The position numbers and the translations under genes are program-made. 64,000 bases of DNA from Alteromonas australica (GTDB lineage Bacteria > Pseudomonadota > Gammaproteobacteria > Enterobacterales > Alteromonadaceae), in NCBI RefSeq assembly GCF_000730385.1, contig NZ_CP008849.1, positions 3,410,001-3,474,000 on the forward strand. Reading direction: 5' to 3'. Positions 19,900-29,127 of the stretch are shown one piece after another. Position 1 is the stretch's first letter; every line of letters begins with the position of its first letter. The notes under the pieces were generated by a model that was given only the letters and a program-made list of their open reading frames with translations, was not told the DNA's origin and did not search any database.

Positions 19900-22239
19900 A
19901 TGTCTATAACAAACTTGGGGAAACCTGGTATGACGAAATTCAAGTGCAGCACACTCACACAGGCAATAATACTCAGTTGCTCAGCAGCGATATCCCACTC
20001 TGCGGTATCTCAAGAGCAAGTAGATGAACAGCAAAAAAGTAATGCTAAGTTGGAGGTTATAGAAGTTACCTCTCAAAAACGCACCCAAACGTTACAAGAA
20101 GTGCCTGCCACTATTACCGCTCTGCCCTCAGATGAAATAGAGAAATATGGCGTAGATGATCTCTTTGAAATTGCCGACTTAGTCCCTGGCATGGTGTTTT
20201 CTCGCGCACCTGACGACGGCTTAGCCCTAACCCTAAGAGGCTTAGGCACCCCAGCCAGAACGCAAAGCTTTGACCAGTCTGTTGCACTGTTTCAAGACGG
20301 CATGTTTGTAGGAAAAGGGCGCATGTATTCCGCCGCTTTTTTTGATGTTGAGCGCATTGAAGTGATAAAAGGAACCCAAAGCACCCTACTGGGAAAAAAT
20401 ACCAGCTTAGGTGCCATCAGTATTGTTAGTCGCAAGCCTACAGATGAATTTGAAGCCAGTATTAAAGGGGGCATTGAGGTCGCCAATGGAGGCTGGAATT
20501 TAGACGGTGCTATCAACCTACCCGTTAGTGATGATTTCAGTTTGAGAATAGCGGGACATGCAGCAGATCAAGACGGCTGGGTAGAAAATATTGCTACTGG
20601 TCGAGATGTACCGGAAGACAGCGACCGGGGGTTACGTATTACTGGCCTTTATACCCCATCGGATACACTCACTATTACAGGTGCGTACCAACATTCTACC
20701 GGTGAACGTATTGGTAACGCCTATCAGTATGTGGATAACGGTAATTATTTTACCGAAGACGTTATCGACATTATTGGTGAGGCGCAATTAGACGATACAA
20801 AAAACGCTTGGTGCGACGAGTGCAAATACAATGAAAGCTATCACGACACCACCGTAGACGCTTTCACCCTTACCATAGAAAAAGAAGTGGGTGAGTTAAT
20901 GCTTACCTCGGTGACTTCTACGGCGAACTACGACATTCTTTTTTATGATGATTTTGATTTCGGCAGTGCGTTTGACGAAGTTACCTATGTGACAACCGGA
21001 GACGTTGAATACTACAGCACATACTTCAAACGTGTTGAAACCTATGATCAATTTTCACAAGAATTGAGACTGGCCTCAGAAGGCCGCGACGATTTCGACT
21101 TTATGACAGGTCTTTTCTACTTCAACAGTGATTGGGACTCTCTAGAAGAACAGTTCTTTAACACCCCCAATTTCCCCCCTGGAGATATAAGCGGTGAAAT
21201 ATTCAATGGTTCATTCGGCAACGACTTTAAGCAACAAACAGAAACGCTTTCTGTGTTTGCTCAATCGGATATATACCTTTCTGACGATCTTACTCTTGCG
21301 GTAGGTTTACGCTATACCGATGAAAGCAAAGATGTAGAGTTTGATCGCATTCAAGGTGACTTACAAACCCTATGGAACACCGTTATTAACCCACCTTTCG
21401 AGTCGGAGTTAGACTTTGAAGACAGCTTTTTAAACGGCAATGCTTCGTTAAGCTATAACTACGATCGCGATACTACGCTATATGCATCTTATGGCGTTGG
21501 AAGCAAAACCGGCGGCTTTGCTGAATCTGCTGAAGTCACTAGTGGCGACCCCTCATTAGATGTATCTGAAGGAGGGGCACGGGTGAAATCGGAAGAAGCT
21601 CATACGTATGAAGCAGGTGCAAAATTGGTGTTACTGGATCAAAGTGTGAACCTAAATGTCGCTATATTTTATACTGAAATTTTCGATTTTCAGGAAACCT
21701 CGTTTCTCGTTACCGACTCAAGCGCTGGCTTTTTAACCCAAAATGTGGATGTTGAATCCACAGGTTTTGAACTAGATTCCCTTTATCAAATTAACGATGA
21801 TTGGCGTATATCTGCCGCCGTAACATACGCAGATAGTGTTCACAAAGACGACGGCTCAGACTTAGCACAAGCGCCAAAATGGACAGGCAACGTAGGCTAT
21901 TCTTATATTACAGAACTAGGCGTTAAGGATTTGCTATTGCTAAGTTCAGGCACCCTTCGCTATCGTGACGATATGGTAAGCCAAATAAATGAAACCTACC
22001 CTTCGGATAGCCTCACTACGCTAGATTTCTCTATTGGCATTGAACCCTACGATGGGGTGTGGAACTTACGACTGTCAATTCAGAATATCACTAACGCCCG
22101 TTCAGCGGATTTCAGCAGCCCACCTGCCGCCCCGATTGGCGCCATACTTGGCGCGCCAACCGGCGATCAAGGCATTACCGCAGAAACGCTAAACCAACAA
22201 CGTATGATTAATTTACAGTTTGCTTATAACTGGTTCTAA
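19900..22239 (+). CDS. TonB-dependent outer membrane receptor
   Basis: 779 residues. The frame opens at 19864, but ATG 19900 is preceded 7 bases upstream by AAGGA. A signal peptide (to about residue 37) is followed by a plug domain starting at EVIEVTSQKRTQTLQEVPATI and the plug core GTQSTLLGKNTSLGAISIVSRKPT. The 22-strand barrel ends in the terminal Phe of AYNWF. It resembles the marine iron-complex/substrate receptor group (FyuA-like) of Alteromonadales and Sphingomonadales, many of which serve catabolic islands. Divergent from the catabolic operon, it probably carries that operon's substrate across the outer membrane. A good terminator follows. Confidence 0.92.
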   Translation: MSITNLGKPGMTKFKCSTLTQAIILSCSAAISHSAVSQEQVDEQQKSNAKLEVIEVTSQKRTQTLQEVPATITALPSDEIEKYGVDDLFEIADLVPGMVFSRAPDDGLALTLRGLGTPARTQSFDQSVALFQDGMFVGKGRMYSAAFFDVERIEVIKGTQSTLLGKNTSLGAISIVSRKPTDEFEASIKGGIEVANGGWNLDGAINLPVSDDFSLRIAGHAADQDGWVENIATGRDVPEDSDRGLRITGLYTPSDTLTITGAYQHSTGERIGNAYQYVDNGNYFTEDVIDIIGEAQLDDTKNAWCDECKYNESYHDTTVDAFTLTIEKEVGELMLTSVTSTANYDILFYDDFDFGSAFDEVTYVTTGDVEYYSTYFKRVETYDQFSQELRLASEGRDDFDFMTGLFYFNSDWDSLEEQFFNTPNFPPGDISGEIFNGSFGNDFKQQTETLSVFAQSDIYLSDDLTLAVGLRYTDESKDVEFDRIQGDLQTLWNTVINPPFESELDFEDSFLNGNASLSYNYDRDTTLYASYGVGSKTGGFAESAEVTSGDPSLDVSEGGARVKSEEAHTYEAGAKLVLLDQSVNLNVAIFYTEIFDFQETSFLVTDSSAGFLTQNVDVESTGFELDSLYQINDDWRISAAVTYADSVHKDDGSDLAQAPKWTGNVGYSYITELGVKDLLLLSSGTLRYRDDMVSQINETYPSDSLTTLDFSIGIEPYDGVWNLRLSIQNITNARSADFSSPPAAPIGAILGAPTGDQGITAETLNQQRMINLQFAYNWF

Positions 22240-22277
22240 TTAAGTTACCTTTAACCATAAAGGCCACATAAATCAGA

Positions 22278-22310
22278 CAAAGGGGCGCATTAAAGCAATC
22301 GCCCCTTTTT
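22278..22310 (+). terminator. Terminator of TonB receptor gene
   Basis: Stem AAAGGGGCG / CGCCCCTTT with a 12-base loop and a T-run, 39 bases after the stop codon. Confidence 0.85.
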
Positions 22311-22358
22311 TATTTGGGCAATCTTTAGTCAACCGACTACAGATAGATAAAAAAAGTG

Positions 22359-22386
22359 TTGTATGACGGCTCACTATCGCTATAAT
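22359..22386 (+). promoter_or_regulatory. Sigma-70 promoter of tRNA-Leu
   Basis: TTGTAT (22359-22364), 16-base spacer and a consensus TATAAT (22381-22386), 36 bases upstream of the tRNA. Confidence 0.7.
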
Positions 22387-22422
22387 GCCCCACATCAGCG
22401 CTATGTTGATGCACAGATAAAT

Positions 22423-22509
22423 GCCAGAGTGATGAAATTGGTAGACATGACGGATTCAAAATCCGTTGCTAGAAATAGCGTGCCGGTTCAAGTCCGGCCT
22501 CTGGTACCA
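22423..22509 (+). tRNA. tRNA-Leu (anticodon CAA)
   Basis: An 87-base class II tRNA with encoded CCA. The acceptor stem GCCAGAG pairs with CTCTGGT; the anticodon stem ACGGA/TCCGT encloses the loop TTCAAAA, so the anticodon is CAA (reads UUG). A long variable arm (TTGCTAGAAATAGCG) and the T arm (CCGGTTCAAGTCCGG) fit leucine tRNA. Its 3' 55 bases are duplicated exactly at 52708, marking a probable integration site; the gene itself stays intact. Confidence 0.97.
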
Positions 22510-22510
22510 T
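22455..22510 (+). repeat. Left copy of 56-bp direct repeat (attL-like)
   Basis: From the anticodon loop of tRNA-Leu to one base past CCA. Identical over all 56 bases to 52708-52763. The following 19 bases and the terminator are also similar (one inserted T and a few changes). tRNA anticodon-loop-to-3'-end duplications are a classic footprint of tyrosine integrases. Confidence 0.85.
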
Positions 22511-22529
22511 CTCTTTAAATAGAGAGCAA

Positions 22530-22553
22530 ACCGACCTTTGAGTCGGTTTTTTT
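22530..22553 (+). terminator. Terminator of tRNA-Leu
   Basis: Stem ACCGAC / GTCGGT with a 6-base loop followed by seven T. A near copy follows the tRNA fragment at the right island end. Confidence 0.85.
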
Positions 22554-22611
22554 GTGCCTAAATTTTTCGGTTATAAAAGTATTTTTAGGGCTATTTTTAT
22601 AATCTTATATC

Positions 22612-23100
22612 CAGCCTAACACTCTAAGGAAATGGAATGGCTAACTGGGAGCTATTTTTCCTCAGTCCCTTATAGCGAGCTTTGATAAACCAAACTGACA
22701 TTTGATAATGCGAAACGGATGCTTCACCTTTGCGCGGAAACGAATTTCTCTTCACCATGCAATAGGTTTTTCATCTGGTTCAGGTCATGCTCATTGGCGG
22801 CGGGAGTCATCAGCGTGTGAGTCATCATCACAACCACAATCCGACAGCCATTGATTAGCGGTTTTGAACAACTTGCGAGTCAGTTTGTGTTTACCAGTAA
22901 CTGTCGGAAATTCATTATGGTGGCACGCTCTGGAATAACTTTATCCAGTGACAATTTTGCAAACTGGCGCATTGAGGCAATTTCATACAGTGCGTCTTCC
23001 ATTGCTGCATGCAATGAATGCAGTACATGGTTTCTAATGAATAGGGACGCCGACCGTTGCCTGTTTTGGGATAGTGTGAGCTAATTATTTGCAGCTCATG
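22612..23100 (-). pseudogene. Degenerate IS5-family transposase
   Basis: On the minus strand, fragments of one IS5-type transposase can be read in three frames. They are an N-terminal piece ([17 protein letters not shown] ... [13 protein letters not shown]), a middle piece ([20 protein letters not shown]) and a C-terminal piece ([18 protein letters not shown], then KGLRKNSSQLAIPFP). Frameshifts separate them and the catalytic centre between the middle and C-terminal pieces is deleted, so it cannot be active. It fills most of the 22.55-23.17 kb gap just inside the left island end; I see no other gene in that gap. Confidence 0.8.
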
Positions 23101-23174
23101 CGGCCCATTACTGTAATTTTATTGCCCCAAAAATGCTGGGCGCTCCCTCAACCCAGCAGGCAAAAAAGTAGATT

Positions 23175-23675
23175 CTATTCAACGTCTATCTCACCCTCTT
23201 CTATCGCTACCTCTCGGCGAGCTTCTACATAGGTTTTAATCGCCCAAAGTGTTTCTTGATCTAATATTGGCTCAGATTGCCCTTCTGGAATACCACCTAA
23301 TGCAGGCATGCCCTTTGATGACCCGAAGCGAAGTCGTTCCACAAACCATTCGTCATCTTCCATACTTTCTGGATCAAGCAAACGGAGGTCTGGGTTGATG
23401 CCACCTGATTGAGCATGAAGACCATGACAAACTGCGCAGTTATTTGAGTAGGCTGACTCACCAAATTCATAAACTTTTTTATGGGTTTCTTCATCTAAGT
23501 TACGATAAGGGTTTTGGAAAACCCAACCGTCTTCAGACTCATCACCACCGGTAATTTTTTGCATTTCAGAGCTATCTGCACCTTGTGGTGTCACGTTGCC
23601 ATGTGCAGCTAATTTACCTATGCCTGCGGTCATAAAAAGCGTGATAAGTAATAGCGATACTTTCATTTTCATCAT
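23175..23675 (-). CDS. Cytochrome c, electron acceptor of quinoprotein dehydrogenase (ExaB/PedF/XoxG type)
   Basis: 166 residues with a signal peptide (cleavage near residue 24) and a single c-type heme motif CAVCH at 80-84. A Met ligand is likely in SSKGMPALGG. The acidic C-terminus (IEEGEIDVE) and region resemble cytochrome c-550 PedF associated with PQQ alcohol dehydrogenases. It would take electrons from the dehydrogenase encoded just upstream on the same strand and hand them to an oxidase. AGGAT lies about 7 bases before the start. It has its own copy of the inverted-repeat operator 79 bases upstream of the start and a terminator between it and the dehydrogenase gene, so it is probably a separate transcription unit. 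Confidence 0.85.
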   Translation of the reverse strand: MMKMKVSLLLITLFMTAGIGKLAAHGNVTPQGADSSEMQKITGGDESEDGWVFQNPYRNLDEETHKKVYEFGESAYSNNCAVCHGLHAQSGGINPDLRLLDPESMEDDEWFVERLRFGSSKGMPALGGIPEGQSEPILDQETLWAIKTYVEARREVAIEEGEIDVE

Positions 23676-23753
23676 TCGTACATCCTAATAAGCTAATGAT
23701 AAAATTATACTTAATGTGATATTTGGGGTAACTCTACTTTGGTTTTGAAAGGC

Positions 23754-23769
23754 TCCTCCTTTGGGAGGA
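23754..23769 (-). promoter_or_regulatory. Island operator copy a (cytochrome c gene)
   Basis: TCCTCC-TTTG-GGAGGA, a perfect 6-bp inverted repeat with 4-base spacer, upstream of the cytochrome c start. Member of the eight-copy set described in the findings. Confidence 0.7.
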
Positions 23770-23793
23770 TAAAGGTTAATACTCAAATAAAAA

Positions 23794-23821
23794 AAGCCGA
23801 TACCTAATTGGGCGTCGGCTT
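23794..23821 (-). terminator. Terminator of alcohol dehydrogenase gene
   Basis: Minus strand: AAGCCGA / TCGGCTT stem with 14-base loop, followed by a T-run, 20 bases past the dehydrogenase stop. Confidence 0.75.
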
Positions 23822-23840
23822 CTTTTGTGCTTTTAACTTG

Positions 23841-25628
23841 TTAGTTTTTAGCGACCTGTTCGTAGCGTTTCGGCAACTTAAATGTCCATACCGTCCCACC
23901 TTGATTTAGGTGCTTAATGCGCTTAGCCACTTCACCACCCCAAAGAGGTACTGCGCCGCCCCAGCCTGATAATACCGACACGTATTGTTCACCTTCCATC
24001 TCCCAGGTTACAGGCGATCCTACAATGCCTGAACCAGTTTGGAACTTATAAACCATCTCGCCGGTTTTATCGTCAAAGGCCATTAAGTAACCCTCAGGGT
24101 TCCCTGTCCAGACTAAACCGCCCCCCGTAGTCATTACTCCCCCCCACAGTGGCGCAAAGTTGTTATAACGCCACACTTCTTCACCCGTTTTGGGGTCAAT
24201 GGCGCGAAGTACACCAATATAATCTTCGTTTACCGATTTAATCGTAAACCCTGCGCCTAAGTAAGCTGCGCCCTTCTTATACGAGGTCGTTTCGTTCCAA
24301 ATATCCATTTCCCATTCATTTGAAGGAACGTAGAATAAACCCGTGTCTGGCGAATACGCCATCGGCATCCAGTTTTTACCACCTAAGAAGGCCGGCCGAG
24401 CCACTACCATAGCCCCTTTTTTGCCATCGTCAGACAAAGACGGATTGCCTGGACGGGTTTCTTCAATGTAAATAGGGCGACCATTCTTATCTAAGCCTTT
24501 TGCCCACGTTAGTTTGTCCACGAATGGAAAGCCTCGGATAAAGTCACCGTCTTCACGATTTAATACATAAAAGAAACCGTTTCTATCCGCTGTTGCAGCA
24601 GCTTTCACCGTTTTACCCGACTCTTGATAATCGAAAGAAATAAGTTCGTTTACACCATCGAAATCCCAACCATCATGAGGCGTAGTTTGAAAATGCCACA
24701 CAATTTTGCCAGTTTTTGGATTGATAGCTAAACGAGACGACGAAAAATAGTTATCTCCAGGGCGAAGGTGGGAATTCCAAGGTGATGGGTTACCCGTACC
24801 AAAGAACAACAAGCCTGTGTCGGCATCATAAGTACCACCTAGCCAAGTTGCTGCGCCGCCTGTTTTCCAAAGATCTGCTGGCCATGTTTCACCCGGCGCG
24901 CCGCCAGAAATACCATTTTCGGTTTTTTTACCCTCTTTCCACATATATCCCATGTGGCCTTCAACAGTAGGTCTTACCCAAATTTGTTTACCGGTTTTTG
25001 CATCAAACGCATATACCTTGCCCACCACCCCAAACTCGCCACCCGAGTTTCCAGTGATGACCATTCCGTCAATAATGATGGGCGCGGCAGTAATGGAGTA
25101 TCCCGCTTTGTAATCTTCTACTTTTTTCTTCCACACCGTTTTACCCGTGTCTTTATCAAGCGCTACTAACTTGGCATCTAGGGTGCCAAATATCACCAGA
25201 TTGTCATACAAAGCGACCCCGCGATTAATGACGTCGCAGCATGGCATAATACCGTCGGGTAAACGCGCCTCGTACTGCCACAATTCCTCCCCTGTCATGG
25301 CATTTATCGCCCATACTCGTGAATAAGACCCGGTCACGTACATGACACCATCTTTTACCATGGGCTGAGATTCTTGACCACGTTGCTTTTCGCCGCCAAG
25401 TGAAAATGCCCAAACAGGGCGAATTTCTTCAATGGTATCTTTGTTAATAGCCGAAAGCGGGCTATAGCGCTGCGCGCGTAACCCCATACCGTAAGATACG
25501 ATATCATCGGTTGTGGCTTGGTCGTTTTGTATATCTTTGTCGGTCACGTTAGCTTGAGCAGGAGCAATAGCACCAGCACAAACCAATAAAGCTAAGGCAA
25601 TTCTTTTTAATGGTAGTTGTTTATTCAT
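23841..25628 (-). CDS. PQQ-dependent alcohol dehydrogenase, probably lanthanide-dependent (PedH/ExaF-like)
   Basis: 595 residues, periplasmic. ATG 25628 is chosen because AGGAAA lies just upstream and a signal peptide follows at once ([19 protein letters not shown] ... AQA). It is an eight-bladed quinoprotein propeller with the adjacent disulfide Cys130-Cys131 ([10 protein letters not shown]) that stacks on PQQ and tryptophan-docking repeats ([26 protein letters not shown]). The catalytic Asp is residue 322 in GWDFDGVNE. Residue 324, two positions on, is also Asp. In the family, Asp at this position coordinates a lanthanide, while calcium enzymes have Ala, Ser or Thr there. It oxidises primary alcohols to aldehydes, passing electrons to the nearby cytochrome. 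No calcium-type paralogue is in the window. Confidence 0.92.
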   Translation of the reverse strand: MNKQLPLKRIALALLVCAGAIAPAQANVTDKDIQNDQATTDDIVSYGMGLRAQRYSPLSAINKDTIEEIRPVWAFSLGGEKQRGQESQPMVKDGVMYVTGSYSRVWAINAMTGEELWQYEARLPDGIMPCCDVINRGVALYDNLVIFGTLDAKLVALDKDTGKTVWKKKVEDYKAGYSITAAPIIIDGMVITGNSGGEFGVVGKVYAFDAKTGKQIWVRPTVEGHMGYMWKEGKKTENGISGGAPGETWPADLWKTGGAATWLGGTYDADTGLLFFGTGNPSPWNSHLRPGDNYFSSSRLAINPKTGKIVWHFQTTPHDGWDFDGVNELISFDYQESGKTVKAAATADRNGFFYVLNREDGDFIRGFPFVDKLTWAKGLDKNGRPIYIEETRPGNPSLSDDGKKGAMVVARPAFLGGKNWMPMAYSPDTGLFYVPSNEWEMDIWNETTSYKKGAAYLGAGFTIKSVNEDYIGVLRAIDPKTGEEVWRYNNFAPLWGGVMTTGGGLVWTGNPEGYLMAFDDKTGEMVYKFQTGSGIVGSPVTWEMEGEQYVSVLSGWGGAVPLWGGEVAKRIKHLNQGGTVWTFKLPKRYEQVAKN

Positions 25629-25741
25629 AACGTTTCCTAATTGCGTATTGGCCATGAATGGATCTGACATGCAGACTATTCGATAGATTTAGAATAGCGG
25701 TGCACAATGGCTATGCCTATGGAACGGCTGAGTGATTTGTC

Positions 25742-25757
25742 CCCTCCTTTAGTAGGA
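25742..25757 (-). promoter_or_regulatory. Island operator copy b (alcohol dehydrogenase gene)
   Basis: CCCTCC-TTTA-GTAGGA, two mismatches to the consensus but same spacer, about 115 bases upstream of the dehydrogenase start. An alternative reading pairs CCTCCT with AGGAGG over a 5-base spacer. Confidence 0.6.
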
Positions 25758-25793
25758 GGAATTGACAGGACATATGCCTGAAAAATCGACACG

Positions 25794-26681
25794 CTACGGG
25801 TTAATAGCGTAGTAAGCAGGCATTTCGTAAGTGGCATGATATTGACTAAAAATGTGCGCGATTTTTCCGCTTTGTACCATCTCGGTGATCACATCGCCCA
25901 CCTCGTAAGCAAGAGTTCTATAGTCGTTATGAACGGCTATTCCCAAGTCCCACTTTTGCTTCCCAATTAAGGGGAATGCATTGTCAGCTAACTTAAATTT
26001 TTTGTTGTCGATAAACTGTGCTAAATAACTAATTTGAGTACGAAGCCCCATAACGGCGTCAATTTCACCTTGTTTCATAGCATCGATAGCAAGTTCATTA
26101 CTGGCATACTGAGAGGTATTTTTCCGTAACCTACCGCCAAAGGCAGATGTAAGATAAAAATGAGGGATACTGTCGATTTCTGCACCAATTGAATGGTACT
26201 GAAACATTGCCATGGTCTCTACTTCAGGCAGTCGTTCCGTATTGTGAATAATTTGCCAGCTTTCTTGCTGGTAAGGCGCGAACATATGTACCAACTCGTT
26301 TGCCAATAGACCAATATCATCACGCTTTTGAGAAAACGTACGATCGTAAGGTGCTCGCATCATCAAATCCGCTTTTACTTTGTGGATGATGTGCCCTTTC
26401 CACAAAAAATTACGAAAATCGTCTTCAGTAGTTTCTCCTGGGGTCATCCAAGTGATGACTAACTCTACGTTTAACTTTACGGCAATTTCTTTCGCTATAT
26501 CAACGTCTATTCCTTTTGCCACGCCCGCTTCGATATAGGAATAAGGGGGGTAATCATCATAAACCGCAATGTTAATTTTGTTACTTTCAATAATGTCATC
26601 GAACGAGAGGGCGTCCACTTCAATGCTGAATAAGTACAGTAAAAACAACGGGGAAAATAGGGTGATTCGAGATTGAGACAC
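25794..26681 (-). CDS. Quinoprotein dehydrogenase-associated periplasmic binding protein (MxaJ/XoxJ type)
   Basis: 295 residues with a signal peptide (to about residue 25) and a family 3 solute-binding fold: INIAVYDDYPPYSYIEAGVAKGIDVDIAKEIA at the front and the ADLMMRAPYDRTFSQKRDDIG hinge region. Proteins of this type accompany methanol and alcohol dehydrogenases as MxaJ or XoxJ; XoxJ is thought to help assemble or activate the enzyme rather than import a solute. Position immediately upstream of the dehydrogenase, on the same strand, fits. It is transcribed divergently from the ABC system with an operator copy in between. Confidence 0.82.
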   Translation of the reverse strand: MSQSRITLFSPLFLLYLFSIEVDALSFDDIIESNKINIAVYDDYPPYSYIEAGVAKGIDVDIAKEIAVKLNVELVITWMTPGETTEDDFRNFLWKGHIIHKVKADLMMRAPYDRTFSQKRDDIGLLANELVHMFAPYQQESWQIIHNTERLPEVETMAMFQYHSIGAEIDSIPHFYLTSAFGGRLRKNTSQYASNELAIDAMKQGEIDAVMGLRTQISYLAQFIDNKKFKLADNAFPLIGKQKWDLGIAVHNDYRTLAYEVGDVITEMVQSGKIAHIFSQYHATYEMPAYYAINP

Positions 26682-26765
26682 GAGTTGAAACTCTCTTAAA
26701 GCTAGATGCTTTAAATACTAATGCGCGGCTGAGTTTTCTCGAATGCTACTTTAGCGCCATAGCTT

Positions 26766-26781
26766 TCCTCCTTTAGGAGGA
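26766..26781. promoter_or_regulatory. Island operator copy c (divergent promoter XoxJ-like / ABC operon)
   Basis: Perfect copy TCCTCC-TTTA-GGAGGA in the 206-base divergent region. For the plus-strand operon a TATACC hexamer (26803-26808) is centred 32 bases from the repeat centre. No comparable hexamer was seen at that distance on the minus side. Confidence 0.75.
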
Positions 26782-26887
26782 TGTTATTCGGGAAAAATGC
26801 CATATACCCTTTTTGTATCGCGATTTACAAAAGGCACACTTTTGAAAAAAGTGTGAAAAAAGTGTGAAAAAAGCCACCCGCAGGTTA

Positions 26888-28150
26888 ATGGATAAAACAA
26901 AAGTATGGGTTTCAATATCAACCATACTACTATGCGCATCAGCCGTGCACACCAACGTTCACGCTCAAACTAAGGGCCAATCTAACGCCCAACCTCACGC
27001 TACCAATATTGTCTACATTAACATGGCGCGCCCAGTACCGGCCGGCACTCCCTTGTATTTGGCTCGCCCGAATAACGAAGGGATTGCGGGCGCGAGTATT
27101 GGTATTGAAGACGCCAATATAACCGGAAGATTTTTGGGCTATTCGTTGTCACTTACGCACCTCAGTCCATTGGCTAGGCGCACGAATAATAACGCTGTTG
27201 CTGAGTCTTCAATCTTTGATTCAGCGACAACTGCCGCAATTGCACATGCGGCTGTGATACTCATCGACAGCCCAAATACTCAGTACCATTTAGTCACCAA
27301 TGCGGTGGTGCGTATCAACCCCAATGCATTAGTGTTTAACGTCGCTAGTGGCAACGATGCATTTCGCCACATGCACTGTGAGTTTCAAGTGTTACACACC
27401 TACCCTAGCCATCAAATGAAGACCGATGCCCTTGGCCAATGGCTTCGTACTAAGCGCTTGAGTAATGTACTTACCGTGCACGGAGTCCATGAGAGTGACC
27501 AAGCCTATTTAAATGCATTTTTGCGTACAGCGAAGAAATTTAAACTCAATGTCGTTGAAACTAAAACGTGGCAGGCAAGCTTCGATTTACGCCGCTCAGC
27601 ATTTTCTGAGATTCCCCTTTTTACCCGCACCCAGAAACCTTACGAAACCGTTTTTGCTGCCGACACGCAAGGGCAGTTTGCCTATAGCTTACCCTTTAAT
27701 ACTCACTATATTGTACCTGTAATAGGCTCTGCAGGATTGAAGCCCGTAGGATGGCATTATACCCATGAGCAATGGGGCGCAAGACAACTACAGAATCGTT
27801 TCCTAGCAAAATTTTCTCGTACTATGAATGAAGTCGACTTTGCCGCTTACGCGGCCATTATCGCCGTATCGACCGCCTTGCAAAAAACCAAGAACAATGG
27901 CGCTGATATCCAATCATCTCTAACGGGCACTCCGCTATTTAAGACATTAGTTGATGAGCAACTAAGTATTGCCGCATACAAAGGACGACCATTAACTTTT
28001 CGCGAAAGCACTCACCAACTGCGTCAACCCATTGCATTAGCACACGAAGAAGGTCTAGTGATCCATGCCCCCCTACCTGGCTTTTTGCACCAAATTGACG
28101 AACTAGACACCTTAGGTGACACCATGAAATCTTGTAAGGACTCATCATGA
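26888..28150 (+). CDS. ABC-type periplasmic binding protein of PQQ alcohol dehydrogenase system (PedA1/LutA-like)
   Basis: 420 residues from ATG 26888, which has AGG 5 bases upstream and opens a clear signal peptide (MDKTKVWVSISTILLCASAV). The frame extends to GTG 26864 but that start has no signal. The fold seems that of branched-chain-type binding proteins, seen in the group annotated as substrate-binding protein of the PQQ-dependent alcohol dehydrogenase ABC system. Homologues PedA1 (Pseudomonas) and LutA (Methylobacterium) are linked to lanthanide uptake. The last base triplet overlaps the next gene (ATGA), so four genes downstream are coupled. Confidence 0.78.
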   Translation: MDKTKVWVSISTILLCASAVHTNVHAQTKGQSNAQPHATNIVYINMARPVPAGTPLYLARPNNEGIAGASIGIEDANITGRFLGYSLSLTHLSPLARRTNNNAVAESSIFDSATTAAIAHAAVILIDSPNTQYHLVTNAVVRINPNALVFNVASGNDAFRHMHCEFQVLHTYPSHQMKTDALGQWLRTKRLSNVLTVHGVHESDQAYLNAFLRTAKKFKLNVVETKTWQASFDLRRSAFSEIPLFTRTQKPYETVFAADTQGQFAYSLPFNTHYIVPVIGSAGLKPVGWHYTHEQWGARQLQNRFLAKFSRTMNEVDFAAYAAIIAVSTALQKTKNNGADIQSSLTGTPLFKTLVDEQLSIAAYKGRPLTFRESTHQLRQPIALAHEEGLVIHAPLPGFLHQIDELDTLGDTMKSCKDSS

Positions 28151-29127
28151 TTGCTCGCTTTGTAGCCACAGGCTTTTGGTTAATCGGCTTTTGTGCTATC
28201 AGCCATACGATACACGCACTACCTCAAGCGTACGTAACCAATGAAAAAGACAATACCTTGTCAGTCATTGATATGAATACGTTTGAGATAACAGATACGC
28301 TTGATATAGGCGAACGACCAAGGGGCTTTATATTAAGTGCCGACCAATCTCACGCTTACATTTGCGCTTCAGATTCAGACCGTATTCAAATTATCAACTT
28401 AAACACGCATGAAATTGTGGGCGACCTGCCATCAGGTGAAGATCCTGAAACCATTGCTCTTCATCCCAACGGCACCACCATTTACACAGCGAATGAAGAT
28501 GATGCACTACTTACCGTTATCGATATTCCCTCAAGTCAGGTGATTGCTCAGATAGATGTAGGGGTTGAACCTGAAGGCTTGGCTGTTAGCCACGATGGAA
28601 GCATGATGGTAGTCACATCAGAAACCACCAATATGGTGCACTGGATTAATACCAACACCCACGAAAATATTGCTAATAGCTTGGTAGATGCCCGCCCCCG
28701 AGACGCCCACTTTACTCACAACGACAAATATCTCTGGGTAAGCTCTGAAATTGGCGGCACTGTCACCATATTCGATACCCTGACTAAACAAAAAATGAGA
28801 ACACTTTCTTTCGCCGTTAAAGGCGTGTATCGCGACAAAATACAACCCGTGGGTATTTTGCTGATGAAAGACTCCCCTTACGCGTTTGTCGCCCTTGGGC
28901 CTGCAAATCGTGTTGCCGTGGTGAATACCGACACGTTTGAAATAGAAAAGTACATTCTTGTAGGCAGACGAGTTTGGCAGTTAGCGTTCAATCAAGACCA
29001 ATCACTATTACTTACGACCAACGGTGTTAGCGGCGATGTTTCGGTTATCAATACTGAAACATTTGGTGTTGAGAAAACGATTAAGGTGGGTCGTTACCCA
29101 TGGGGAATTGCCGTTAAATGGAAATAG
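28147..29127 (+). CDS. YVTN beta-propeller protein of PQQ catabolism (PedA2/LutD-like)
   Basis: 326 residues. A signal peptide (to about residue 25, IHALPQA) is followed by seven repeats of about 42 residues of the YVTN type, for example YVTNEKDNTLSVIDMNTFEI and NGVSGDVSVINTETFGV. It is the beta-propeller partner found in PQQ-associated ABC operons. It overlaps its upstream neighbour by 4 bases and the ATPase gene by 10. AAGGA lies 7-8 bases before the ATG. Periplasmic; precise role (metal or cofactor handling) is not established. Confidence 0.85.
   Translation: MIARFVATGFWLIGFCAISHTIHALPQAYVTNEKDNTLSVIDMNTFEITDTLDIGERPRGFILSADQSHAYICASDSDRIQIINLNTHEIVGDLPSGEDPETIALHPNGTTIYTANEDDALLTVIDIPSSQVIAQIDVGVEPEGLAVSHDGSMMVVTSETTNMVHWINTNTHENIANSLVDARPRDAHFTHNDKYLWVSSEIGGTVTIFDTLTKQKMRTLSFAVKGVYRDKIQPVGILLMKDSPYAFVALGPANRVAVVNTDTFEIEKYILVGRRVWQLAFNQDQSLLLTTNGVSGDVSVINTETFGVEKTIKVGRYPWGIAVKWK

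Noticed and set aside
22851..23084. Plus-strand 77-residue open frame
   Set aside because: It is the antisense of the IS5 transposase remnant, which explains the region better.
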